Below the pieces are notes generated by a model that saw only the letters and a list, made by a program, of their open reading frames with translations, had not been told where the DNA came from and did no database searches. Both the position numbers and the translations under genes were made by a program. Of a stretch of 64,000 nt of DNA, positions 1-7,098 are shown piece after piece. The DNA is taken from positions 1-64,000 of the forward strand of contig NZ_VWWV01000006.1 in assembly GCF_011752815.1 (NCBI RefSeq), in the 5' to 3' direction. Positions within the stretch are counted from its first letter, which is position 1, and every line of letters starts with the position of its first letter. Source of the stretch: Enterobacter sp. Cy-643 (GTDB lineage: Bacteria; Pseudomonadota; Gammaproteobacteria; Enterobacterales; Enterobacteriaceae).

Positions 1-48
1 CTTCAGAACGGCGATGATCTGGTGTTCGGTGAATCGGGCTTTGCGCAT
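1..48 (-). CDS. IS3-family transposase OrfA, N-terminal fragment cut by window edge
   Basis: Only the first 16 codons are inside the window. They read MRKARFTEHQIIAVLK, a typical opening of OrfA of IS3-family elements (a helix-turn-helix protein that works with OrfB by programmed frameshifting to form the transposase). A strong ribosome binding site (GGAGG) lies just upstream of the ATG. The rest of the element lies to the left of the window, so I cannot tell whether it is intact. The terminal inverted repeat should lie between about 50 and 140, but I could not define it. It marks the left side of the accessory island. Confidence 0.8.
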   Translation of the reverse strand, partial: MRKARFTEHQIIAVLK

Positions 49-543
49 GGCGATCTCCTCCGGGGACATAATCAGTATGCCGGAAGATCTCTAAATGTGA
101 ATGGTCCGGTTTGCCGGGATGCTTACATAATAAAGCGAGGCAAATTGCAACACAAGCAAACCCGTCTGACGCAGTGGTCGCGCTATGATATTTTGAGAAG
201 ATCCTATGAAATTATTAGTCGGCTAATCATTGAACTAAACAGATCATCCAGAGAGCCAAGGATATTTTAAGCATGGGGATGTAAACTGGAACGTGAAGAG
301 AAGTGACACCTATGAGGCGGATTATGGGAATGAAGAGAACCTTACTTTGTGTGCTGGCATGCTGGGCGCATTGCATTAACTTTGGATGAGAAATTGAAGA
401 CAGACAGCGCGGAAATCTGCTTATATAGTTGTGCCACTTATGAAAATATAGTGACACTGAAACCACTACAGCTATGCCGCTGCACAATAACCTTAAAGGA
501 GGATCAACTATTGAAAGAGAATAAAGATGTGCGTAACTAAATT
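49..543. other. Gene-poor AT-rich stretch, probable decayed island DNA
   Basis: About 500 bases without a convincing gene. It must contain the end of the IS3-like element at its left side. A short palindrome, ATTAG-tcgg-CTAAT, sits at 214-227. A plus-strand open frame at 349-540 (63 codons) has no recognisable motif and no good start, and only a small frame with hydrophobic residues (311-388) precedes it. I read the stretch as remnant sequence rather than genes. Confidence 0.5.
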
Positions 544-571
544 AAAAAGGGAGATATTCCTCCCTGTTTTT
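544..571 (-). terminator. Rho-independent terminator-like hairpin
   Basis: GGGAG-atattc-CTCCC flanked by five A on the left and TGTTTTT on the right, so it can act in both directions. It sits exactly at the 3' end of the minus-strand gene at 570-1016. Confidence 0.6.
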
Positions 572-1016
572 AATCTGTAATTTTTGTAATTTCTTTGATC
601 AGAAACATAAGCATATGTCGAAAATGATGACCAACTCGATCATACTCCAAAATTTCTTCAGTATCTGAAAAATTATAGTTATCACTACCTTTACAATGGT
701 AATGATACTGTTCGCTTAATATATCCTCGTATCGATTATTTTTCTGATAAATATAAAGATCAATACTTAGATGACTGATCTTATTAAGGAGATTTAACTG
801 AAACTTAAGATCCTCGTTGACCTTAAATAAAAGTAAGTTATGATTTTCGTCTTCTTTTAGTATCTCAATTCCATTACCAAGACTTTTTAACTGTTTAACT
901 GCCTCGGTATAATAAAAACATTTTACATTTTGTATATCTTCAGAAGCTTCGCTAAAACTTCTCATTAAACCCATATCATCTCTATAATCAGAGACTGAAA
1001 TTTTTTTCACACCCAT
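570..1016 (-). CDS. Hypothetical protein, 148 aa, AT-rich island gene
   Basis: I do not recognise this protein. It is a soluble-looking, acidic, Asn/Tyr-rich protein with no signal peptide, membrane segment or metal motif. A ribosome binding site (AGAGG) lies just upstream of the ATG at 1016; a GTG two codons later is an alternative. A terminator-like hairpin overlaps its stop. Base composition is clearly more AT-rich than the core genes to the right, pointing to horizontal origin. It lies in a same-strand row with three other unknown genes next to a tRNA gene. Its small size and this setting would fit an orphan immunity protein, but nothing in the sequence proves that. Confidence 0.6.
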   Translation of the reverse strand: MGVKKISVSDYRDDMGLMRSFSEASEDIQNVKCFYYTEAVKQLKSLGNGIEILKEDENHNLLLFKVNEDLKFQLNLLNKISHLSIDLYIYQKNNRYEDILSEQYHYHCKGSDNYNFSDTEEILEYDRVGHHFRHMLMFLIKEITKITD

Positions 1017-1072
1017 GACCTCTTTCTCTATGTTAACATTAAAAATAGAATATTCGGTTCAAGCTAAATATG

Positions 1073-1501
1073 TTATTTTGGATAATAGCTTGCTTCACAG
1101 TTTCTACAATACCAGTGTTCACTGGTCCCCCAAGATGGGTTAGCTTTGGCAACACTTAAATGAAACACCAAAGAATTTTTTTCGTAGCATTTAGTGCAAA
1201 AAGGTGTTTCATCTCCTTCCAACCAATAAATATTGCCATCAAAAATCGGTTTGTTTTTTCCCTCAAGTTTAGCTTTCAGAGATTGAATCTCTTCTTCTTT
1301 GTTTAGCAAAACAGCCTTGAGGCTTATAAATTCGCTTTTTACTTCTACCAAGTCATCCAACAAGTCAATCAACGTATTGCGCATTTCTGCTGCATTAAGT
1401 TCATCATCCCCTTTTTTACGGAGATTGCGAACCAAATCAACAGATTTGTTAACAAGCTCAAGAGTACTAGAGATAGCAGCTAAAGAAGCTGGATCAGACA
1501 T
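1073..1501 (-). CDS. Hypothetical coiled-coil protein with C-terminal zinc-ribbon-like cysteines, 142 aa
   Basis: No family is recognised with confidence. The N-terminal half (about residues 1-80) is helical and charged, with heptad-like spacing in the stretch KSEFISLKAVLLNKEEEIQS suggesting a coiled coil. The C-terminal part has two pairs of cysteines, CTKC (about 102-105) and CRNC (about 132-135), with aromatic residues between them, as in a zinc ribbon. The ATG at 1501 has an AGAGG ribosome binding site at good distance. It lies 56 bp upstream of the next unknown gene in the same direction. The protein at 2268-2843 also carries a CxxC zinc-ribbon-like domain, so the two may share a type of target. 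Confidence 0.6.
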   Translation of the reverse strand: MSDPASLAAISSTLELVNKSVDLVRNLRKKGDDELNAAEMRNTLIDLLDDLVEVKSEFISLKAVLLNKEEEIQSLKAKLEGKNKPIFDGNIYWLEGDETPFCTKCYEKNSLVFHLSVAKANPSWGTSEHWYCRNCEASYYPK

Positions 1502-1661
1502 GAAATAACCTCTTTATAAAATTGAGATTGAAAGGATTATAACCATTCCTTCGTGAGGAAAAACCATCTTCCATATAAACCGTCATCTAAACCCTGTAGA
1601 CATGAAAGAAAGATCTTTAATTTACAATCACTTCAGCCTATATAATATATAGTAGTTACTA
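1502..1661. other. AT-rich intergenic spacer with probable promoter
   Basis: A 160 bp spacer between two minus-strand unknown genes. It contains a run of alternating A/T around 1638-1652 (tatataatatatag) that could supply a -10 element for the gene at 1073-1501. The duplicated ~90 bp sequence seen upstream of the other island genes is not recognisable here. Confidence 0.4.
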
Positions 1662-1988
1662 TTACACTTTATAATCAATTTCTTGATCATCAAGTTCTCC
1701 ATGCCTAGAAATCTTGATTGAAAAGCGTTTGAATGTTTTGAAAAATTCCTCAAATGTCATTTCAACTTTTTCTCTTCTTAATTCCTGGTTGTCGTCAAAA
1801 ACATAGGCTTCAACATCAAAGAAACGCTCTGCTGAGTAAAATGAAATACCCTTAACTACCTCACCATCATTCAGCATCCCTTTATTTCTCAGGAAATCAC
1901 TAAAATCTTCCTGATCAGCGCTATCCGCTGCAACACTACCTTTCCAGTCGTCATACTGAACATGAGCTTTAAAGTGTTCTTTTTCCAT
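1662..1988 (-). CDS. Hypothetical acidic small protein, 108 aa, candidate immunity-type protein
   Basis: Unknown function. The start is set at MEKEHFKAHV (ATG 1986-1988) because AAGGA lies at the right distance upstream; an in-frame ATG 30 bases earlier has no ribosome binding site. The protein is soluble and rich in Asp/Glu and Phe, with no signal peptide or membrane segment. It is preceded by one copy of a ~90 bp sequence (2039-2131) that also precedes the gene at 2268-2843. Small acidic proteins in tRNA-linked arrays are often immunity proteins to polymorphic toxins; that is inference only. Confidence 0.6.
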   Translation of the reverse strand: MEKEHFKAHVQYDDWKGSVAADSADQEDFSDFLRNKGMLNDGEVVKGISFYSAERFFDVEAYVFDDNQELRREKVEMTFEEFFKTFKRFSIKISRHGELDDQEIDYKV

Positions 1989-2038
1989 ATTATTTTTCCT
2001 TATCATGTATGTAATCAAAAGAAGATTAGCGTAGATCT

Positions 2039-2131
2039 TGGATAATACAAGCCATAAAGCCTGTTTAGTGGTAAATGCAACAACCGGAGCTTAACAATTT
2101 AATCAGGTTATCAGAGGTATAACACCTTATT
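2039..2131. repeat. Island direct repeat, copy 1 (~90 bp)
   Basis: Aligns over its whole length, in the same orientation, with 2902-2982. Shared blocks include CCATAAAGCC, TTAGTGGTA, CGGAGC, ATCAG, TCAGA and ACACCTTAT. By eye roughly 70 percent of positions agree. It does not encode a protein in any frame. On the minus strand it lies about 50-60 bases upstream of the gene starting at 1988. Confidence 0.75.
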
Positions 2132-2133
2132 AC

Positions 2134-2250
2134 TCAGCATTTTTCTTTGATACGGTAGATATTATACACAGCAGTTACACTGACAACAAGAGCAATGGAA
2201 TAGAGTAAAGCGCGAAAAAAGCAGCCCCTCCTTAACTTTATTTCTGCCAT
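2134..2250 (-). CDS. Putative small membrane protein, 38 aa
   Basis: A very short open frame beginning ATG at 2248-2250 and ending TGA at 2134-2136. The product starts with a basic stretch (MAEIKLRRG), has one hydrophobic helix (about residues 11-29, FFRALLYSIALVVSVTAV) and ends with charged residues (RIKEKC), a positive-inside arrangement for a single-pass inner-membrane protein. It begins 17 bases after the stop of the 191-aa membrane protein gene and could be its operon partner. The ribosome binding site is weak. It ends right at repeat copy 1. Whether it is translated is unproven. Confidence 0.4.
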   Translation of the reverse strand: MAEIKLRRGCFFRALLYSIALVVSVTAVYNIYRIKEKC

Positions 2251-2267
2251 AATCATTAACCTAGCAA

Positions 2268-2843
2268 TTAGCTTCTAAATCTTTGAAAACAACGTCGATC
2301 AATCTCTTCTGCTAATCTGGTATACATCTCTCCATAATTTAATCGTCCCATATCTGAGGAAATTCTCCAACCACACCCCTTGAAATTACACTTAATAATA
2401 GGAAATGGGACATAGTTATCGAAATCAACGCTAGAATGTTGGCTAAGAAGGCCTCCACATTTTGGGCACCTCATATGAAGGTTATTTAAAGAATAACCTC
2501 TATCTCCTAATCCTCTAATCCATTCCCAGGAAACTATAATTTCAAAAATAGTATCCGATGTATAATCCAAAAAACTCCCTTTCTGCACTGAAGCTTTCGA
2601 TGAGATACGACGACGCATTACAAATCCAACAGTCGGCAAAATTACTAGCAATAGTATCGATAAGATAAGGATCGCCCATAAAGGCATTGTTACCGAAAAA
2701 GTAAGGATGGCCATTAACCATTGGAAGAACTGCTTAACGTAGTTCCATAGCCACACAACGACAGCGATCCCACCTCCACCAGTGATAAGTGCAACAATAA
2801 CACCCGATATACTGTCTTTGCTAAGGTCTTTCCACCATGCCAT
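2268..2843 (-). CDS. Hypothetical membrane protein with zinc-ribbon-like domain, 191 aa
   Basis: Not recognised. Two hydrophobic segments occupy about residues 13-35 and 53-75, the first rich in glycine (ITGGGGIAVVVWLW). They are followed by an Arg-rich stretch (MRRR) and a cytoplasmic-type C-terminal domain. That domain holds CPKCGG (about 126-131) and, 25 residues on, CNFKGCGW, which together resemble a four-cysteine zinc ribbon. The ATG at 2843 follows AAGAAG at a suitable distance. A copy of the ~90 bp island repeat lies about 60 bases upstream and a possible 38-aa membrane protein lies downstream. AT-rich compared with core genes. It could be a membrane-bound sensor or an immunity protein; I cannot decide. 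Confidence 0.65.
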   Translation of the reverse strand: MAWWKDLSKDSISGVIVALITGGGGIAVVVWLWNYVKQFFQWLMAILTFSVTMPLWAILILSILLLVILPTVGFVMRRRISSKASVQKGSFLDYTSDTIFEIIVSWEWIRGLGDRGYSLNNLHMRCPKCGGLLSQHSSVDFDNYVPFPIIKCNFKGCGWRISSDMGRLNYGEMYTRLAEEIDRRCFQRFRS

Positions 2844-2901
2844 AGAAATTCTTCTTATTTAACCTATTCTTTATGCTCAATTTTACAGCGAATCAGATTT
2901 A

Positions 2902-2982
2902 AGACAATAGTAACCATAAAGCCCCGTTAGTGGTATGGAGACAAGCGGAGCATAGCGACTTCATCAGATTGTCAGAAGGATC
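2902..2982. repeat. Island direct repeat, copy 2 (~80-90 bp)
   Basis: Second copy of the sequence at 2039-2131, same orientation, with one or two small gaps. On the minus strand it ends about 60 bases before the ATG of the 191-aa gene, nearly the same distance that copy 1 has to the next gene. The two copies therefore bracket a ~780 bp unit made of the 191-aa gene and the 38-aa ORF. Confidence 0.75.
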
Positions 2983-3320
2983 ACACCTTATCAGGGTGCT
3001 CGTGTACCTTTCGGAGCGTGAGCGAAACGCTGGCAGAGCCGGATCTGTAGCTACCGGAGCATTAAGCATTACCACTATTTACCTGTTTACGTGACTCATA
3101 GGGCCACACATCGGGCTTAAATGCGTATGATCAATCTGTTTGGGAGTTGTGCCAGGTATGCGGCTTTTTGTTCGTTGTTGTGCTGTCGCGGTAAGAACGT
3201 GGAACCACCGCCAGCGTGATGATATGCTCCCTTGTACCACAGACCAATCACGCGACAGGTGCGGGCGTAGAACAATGGGTAGTTTAAGTTGTACCTGCTT
3301 TAGCGGGGCAACGTAACTAA
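2983..3320. other. Non-coding junction between island and tRNA-Gly
   Basis: No gene seen. It contains the complex inverted-repeat stretch TTTCGGAGCGTGAGCGAAA (about 3016-3034), a partial echo of the island repeat (CCGGAGCATTAAG, about 3054-3066), and a sequence at 3261-3287 that resembles the first ~22 bases of the neighbouring tRNA-Gly gene but on the opposite strand. It is probably recombination scar left by past insertions at the tRNA gene. Confidence 0.5.
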
Positions 3321-3350
3321 CTGATAAATCGTGATTTATTGATTTATCAG
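3321..3350. terminator. Hairpin just downstream of tRNA-Gly
   Basis: CTGATAAATC and GATTTATCAG form a perfect 10 bp inverted repeat with a 10-base loop, six bases past the CCA end of the tRNA gene. There is no clear U-run, so it may be a processing or Rho-assisted end, or an integrase arm-type palindrome rather than a simple terminator. Confidence 0.5.
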
Positions 3351-3355
3351 GAGAC

Positions 3356-3429
3356 TGGAGCGGGCGAAGGGAATCGAACCCTCGTATAGAGCTTGGGAAG
3401 CTCTCGTTCTACCATTGAACTACGCCCGC
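3356..3429 (-). tRNA. glyU: tRNA-Gly, anticodon CCC
   Basis: Reading the minus strand gives a complete 74-base cloverleaf: acceptor GCGGGCG paired with CGCCCGC, D arm with TTCAATGGTAGAAC, anticodon arm GAGAGCTTCCCAAGCTCT with CCC in the loop, T arm GAGGGTTCGATTCCCTT, and an encoded TCCA end. It matches E. coli glyU, which decodes GGG. The 3' end faces the accessory island, the usual polarity for tRNA-targeting integrases, so this gene is the likely integration site. Confidence 0.95.
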
Positions 3430-3517
3430 TTTGAGGTGTGTTAGGCATTATAGACTTTCAGCTCGCGCTGGCAAGTGTCTTTGTGTCCAGGTGATGGTTT
3501 TTCAAGCACTTTTTAGA

Positions 3518-4267
3518 TTAACACGAGGGTTTGAGGTAGCGCTGTGGGTCAATAGCGGTGGCCCGATAGCGAATCTGGAAGTGCAAACGCACCGAATCCG
3601 CACCCGTGCTGCCCATCGTGGCAATTTTCTGCCCGGCCTTCACTTTCTCTCCGGTATTCACCAGCATCGTATCGGTATGAGCATAAGCGGTGATGTACTC
3701 TTCGCTGTGTTTGATCATCACCAGATTGCCGTAGCCGCGCAGCTGGTTGCCGACGTAAACCACCGTTCCCGCACCGGAAGCATAAATGGGCTGCCCGCGA
3801 GAGCCTGAAATATCAATGCCTTTATTGCCTCCGTCACTGTCGGAGAACGGTTCAATAATGTTACCCTTCGTCGGCCACAGCCAGCAGCGAGCCCCCACCG
3901 GCGGCGGTGCTACTTTGGCAATGGTCGTATTTTGCGAACGAGAAGGCGCGCTGTTTTTGGCCGTTGCGGTATTTTTCGGTCTGCTTGCAGCGCCTGAGCC
4001 TTTGATCCGAATACGCTGTCCTACCTGGATGGTATAAGGCGCAGGGATCCCGTTCAGCCGGGCGAGCTCACCCACGCTGCTGCCGGTCATTCTGGAAATT
4101 TTTGAGAGCGTATCACCGCGCTTCACGGTGTAAACCGCGCCGCTGAAGGTGCCTTCGTTTCGGGTACTTTTGGCTGATTTTGAGGAGGAGCAGGCCGTCA
4201 GCATCAGGCTCGTCATGATAATGAAAGCGATGATGTGCCAGCGGTTAAAAATGCTTTCCTTGCGCAA
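3518..4267 (-). CDS. actS: Amidase activator ActS (YgeR), LysM/degenerate LytM lipoprotein
   Basis: 249 aa outer-membrane lipoprotein with lipobox LTAC (cysteine about 26). A LysM peptidoglycan-binding domain follows (YTVKRGDTLSKISRMTG, about 46-90), then a Pro/Ser/Thr-rich linker and a C-terminal LytM/M23 domain (about 130-247). The usual zinc ligands are damaged: HxxxD is NKGID and the HxH motif is RLHF. The domain is therefore probably not a peptidase but an activator, as known for E. coli ActS, which stimulates AmiC and other cell-wall amidases during division and envelope stress. In E. coli the xdh/uac genes separate it from lysS; here it adjoins lysS directly. Confidence 0.92.
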   Translation of the reverse strand: MRKESIFNRWHIIAFIIMTSLMLTACSSSKSAKSTRNEGTFSGAVYTVKRGDTLSKISRMTGSSVGELARLNGIPAPYTIQVGQRIRIKGSGAASRPKNTATAKNSAPSRSQNTTIAKVAPPPVGARCWLWPTKGNIIEPFSDSDGGNKGIDISGSRGQPIYASGAGTVVYVGNQLRGYGNLVMIKHSEEYITAYAHTDTMLVNTGEKVKAGQKIATMGSTGADSVRLHFQIRYRATAIDPQRYLKPSC

Positions 4268-4333
4268 ACCAGTCCCCGGAAATGTTGATGAGCTTGAGGG
4301 AAATCCCCCTCCTTGCGGAGAGGGATGAGGGCG

Positions 4334-5851
4334 TTACTTAGTCGGACGCAGAGCCGGGAACAGGATAACGTCGCGAATAGTGTGGCTGTTGGTGAACAGC
4401 ATAACCATACGGTCGATACCGATGCCCAGACCCGCCGTTGGCGGCAGGCCGTGCTCCAGCGCGGTGACGTAATCTTCGTCGAAGAACATGGCTTCGTCGT
4501 CGCCAGCCGCTTTCGCGTCAACCTGATCCTGGAAACGCTGCGCCTGGTCTTCTGCGTCGTTCAGCTCGGAGAAGCCGTTGCCGATTTCACGGCCGCCGAT
4601 GAAGAATTCAAAGCGGTCGGTGATTTCCGGGTTTTCGTCGTTACGGCGCGCCAGCGGAGAGACTTCAGCCGGGTATTCAGTGATGAAGGTCGGCTGAATC
4701 AGGTGGCTTTCTGCAACTTCTTCGAAGATCTCGGTCACTACGCGGCCCAGGCCCCAGCTCTTCTCAACTTTGATGCCGATGCTTTCCGCGATGGCTTTCG
4801 CAGAGTCAAAGTTATCCAGATCGGCCAGGTTGGTTTCTGGACGGTGCTTTTTAATAGCTTCACGCATGGTGAGCTTTTCAAACGGCTTGCCAAAGTCGAA
4901 GGTTTCTTCGCCATACTGCACTTCGGTGGTGCCCAGCACGTCCTGAGCCAGAGTACGGAACAGGGATTCGGTCAGCTCAATCAGATCTTTGTAGTCCGCG
5001 TAAGCCATATAGAGTTCCATCATGGTGAACTCAGGGTTATGACGCGGAGAGATGCCTTCGTTACGGAAGTTACGGTTGATCTCGAAGACGCGGTCGAAAC
5101 CACCCACCACCAGGCGTTTCAGGTACAGCTCTGGCGCAATACGCAGGTACATGTCGATGTCCAGCGCGTTGTGGTGAGTGATGAACGGACGAGCGGATGC
5201 GCCGCCAGGGATCACCTGCATCATTGGGGTTTCAACTTCCATGAAGTCGCGGCCAACCATGAACTGGCGGATACCGGCCATGATTTTAGAGCGGATTTTA
5301 AAGGTGTTGCGGGACTCGTCGTTAGCGATCAGGTCCAGATAACGCTGGCGATAGCGGGTTTCCTGATCGGCCAGGCCGTGGAACTTGTCCGGCAGCGGGC
5401 GCAGCGCTTTGGTCAGCAGACGCAGTTCGGTACAGTGAATGGACAGCTCGCCGGTTTTGGTTTTGAACAGCTTGCCGCGCGCGCCGAGGATATCGCCCAG
5501 GTCCCACTTTTTGAACTGCTCGTTGTAGATGCCTTCCGCCAGGTCGTCACGGGAGACATACAGCTGAATACGGCCGCCAACGTCTTGTAAGGTCACGAAG
5601 GACGCTTTGCCCATGATACGGCGGGTCATCATACGGCCAGCCACGCTTACCTCAACGCCCAGGTCTTCCAGCTCTTCGTTCTCTTTCGCATCGAAGTCAG
5701 CGTGCAGTTGGTCTGAGGTATGATCGCGACGGAAATCGTTCGGGAATGGGATACCCTGCTCACGCAGAGCCACCAGCTTCTCACGGCGCGCTTTCAGTTC
5801 ATTGTTAAGATCGGCTGCTGCGTCAACGCCCTGTGCTTGTTGTTCAGACAT
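4334..5851 (-). CDS. lysS: Lysyl-tRNA synthetase, class II
   Basis: 505 aa, the length of E. coli LysS. It attaches lysine to tRNA-Lys using ATP. The N-terminal OB-fold anticodon-binding domain (about 60-150) contains [16 protein letters not shown]. The class II catalytic core follows with motif 2 ([14 protein letters not shown]) and motif 3 near the C-terminus ([12 protein letters not shown]). It lies 9 bases after prfB in the same direction, the conserved prfB-lysS operon. A hairpin-like GC-rich stretch (about 4303-4326) follows the stop. Confidence 0.98.
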   Translation of the reverse strand: MSEQQAQGVDAAADLNNELKARREKLVALREQGIPFPNDFRRDHTSDQLHADFDAKENEELEDLGVEVSVAGRMMTRRIMGKASFVTLQDVGGRIQLYVSRDDLAEGIYNEQFKKWDLGDILGARGKLFKTKTGELSIHCTELRLLTKALRPLPDKFHGLADQETRYRQRYLDLIANDESRNTFKIRSKIMAGIRQFMVGRDFMEVETPMMQVIPGGASARPFITHHNALDIDMYLRIAPELYLKRLVVGGFDRVFEINRNFRNEGISPRHNPEFTMMELYMAYADYKDLIELTESLFRTLAQDVLGTTEVQYGEETFDFGKPFEKLTMREAIKKHRPETNLADLDNFDSAKAIAESIGIKVEKSWGLGRVVTEIFEEVAESHLIQPTFITEYPAEVSPLARRNDENPEITDRFEFFIGGREIGNGFSELNDAEDQAQRFQDQVDAKAAGDDEAMFFDEDYVTALEHGLPPTAGLGIGIDRMVMLFTNSHTIRDVILFPALRPTK

Positions 5852-5860
5852 GTTGGTTCC

Positions 5861-6959
5861 TCATAACCCTGCTTTCAAACTTGCTTCGATAAATTTGTCC
5901 AGATCGCCGTCCAGCACCGCCTGCGTATTGCGGGTTTCAACCCCGGTACGCAGATCTTTAATGCGGGAGTCGTCGAGGACGTAAGAACGAATCTGGCTGC
6001 CCCAGCCGATATCCGATTTGTTGTCTTCCAGAGCCTGCTTCTCAGCATTTTTTTTCTGCATTTCCAGCTCGTACAGCTTCGCCTTCATCTGCTTCATCGC
6101 CTGGTCTTTGTTCTTGTGCTGAGAACGGTCATTCTGGCACTGGGTCACGGTGCCGGTTGGAATATGGGTAATACGTACCGCAGATTCCGTACGGTTAACG
6201 TGCTGACCACCCGCACCGGATGCGCGATAGACGTCAATGCGCAGATCCGCCGGGTTGATGTCGATATCAATGTTGTCATCCACTTCCGGGTAAACAAACG
6301 CGGAGCTGAACGAGGTATGGCGGCGGCCACCGGAGTCAAACGGACTCTTACGCACCAGACGGTGAACGCCGGTTTCGGTACGCAGCCAGCCAAAGGCATA
6401 GTCGCCCTGAATGCGGATGGTCACGGACTTGATGCCCGCCACGTCGCCTTCGGACTCTTCAATAATTTCGGTTTTGAAACCACGAGCTTCTGCCCAGCGC
6501 AGATACATACGCTCCAGCATGCTTGCCCAGTCCTGCGCTTCCGTACCGCCGGAACCGGCCTGAATGTCGATATAGCAGTCGGCGCTGTCGTACTCGCCGG
6601 AGAACATGCGGCGGAATTCAAGCTGCGCCAGTTTGGCATCCAGCACTTCCAGCTCGGCAACGGCCTCGTTAAAAGTCTCTTCGTCGTCGGCCTCTACTGC
6701 CAGATCCAGCAAGCCGGAGACATCTTCCAGGCCCTGAGACATCTGATCTAACGTGTCGACAATGGCTTCCAGCGAGGAACGTTCTTTCCCCAGCGCCTGT
6801 GCGCGTTCAGGTTCGTTCCAGACATCGGGCTGTTCCAGCTCGGCGTTTACTTCTTCGAGGCGCTCTTTCTTGGCATCATAGTCAAAGATACCCCCTAAGA
6901 ACGTCGCTGCGCTCTGTGAGGTCCTGGATGCGGCTTTTTACCGGGTTAATTTCAAACAT
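5861..6959 (-). CDS. prfB: Peptide chain release factor RF2, with programmed +1 frameshift
   Basis: RF2 recognises UGA and UAA and triggers peptide release. Translation starts at ATG 6957-6959 ([20 protein letters not shown]), reaches an in-frame UGA at codon 26 (6882-6884) and must slip +1 there to continue in the frame that ends at 5861. The full product is 365 aa, as in E. coli. The anticodon-like SPF motif (KSPFDSGG) and the catalytic GGQ ([10 protein letters not shown]) are both present. The residue at the position of the E. coli K-12 T246 variant is alanine, the ancestral, more active form. It is followed by lysS. Confidence 0.97.
6881..6899 (-). promoter_or_regulatory. prfB +1 programmed frameshift site
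   Basis: On the minus strand the sequence is CTTAGGGGGTATCTTTGAC. It contains the internal Shine-Dalgarno-like AGGGGG, a three-base spacer, and the slippery CUU-UGA-C. When RF2 is scarce the ribosome pauses at UGA and shifts +1 on CUU, giving autoregulation of RF2 level. It matches the E. coli site base for base. Confidence 0.96.
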
Positions 6960-6990
6960 GCTTAATTTCTTATGTTGATTTCAGAAGACG

Positions 6991-7036
6991 AAATGCGGTC
7001 GTAAACCGGAAAGTTTACCGGATTTACGCCGCATTT
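6991..7036. terminator. Long hairpin between recJ and prfB
   Basis: AAATGCGG...CGTAAA-CGG pairs with CCGG-TTTACG-CCGCATTT around a short A/T loop. The long, nearly perfect stem lies downstream of the recJ stop and upstream of the prfB start. It may terminate or attenuate recJ transcripts; the U-run is short, so function is uncertain. Confidence 0.5.
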
Positions 7037-7098
7037 TGTAGCATTGTCCCTGATATATAGCCAAGTAATTCACGCTGGAGCAGCGTTGAGAATGCGGG

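Noticed and set aside
227..487. Minus-strand 86-codon frame in the island left part
   Set aside because: No supported start and no recognisable domain.
349..540. Plus-strand 63-codon frame in the island left part
   Set aside because: No motif and no convincing ribosome binding site at its start; treated as decayed DNA.
4313..5590. Long plus-strand open frame opposite lysS
   Set aside because: It is a by-product of codon bias in lysS on the other strand; no motif or ribosome binding site.
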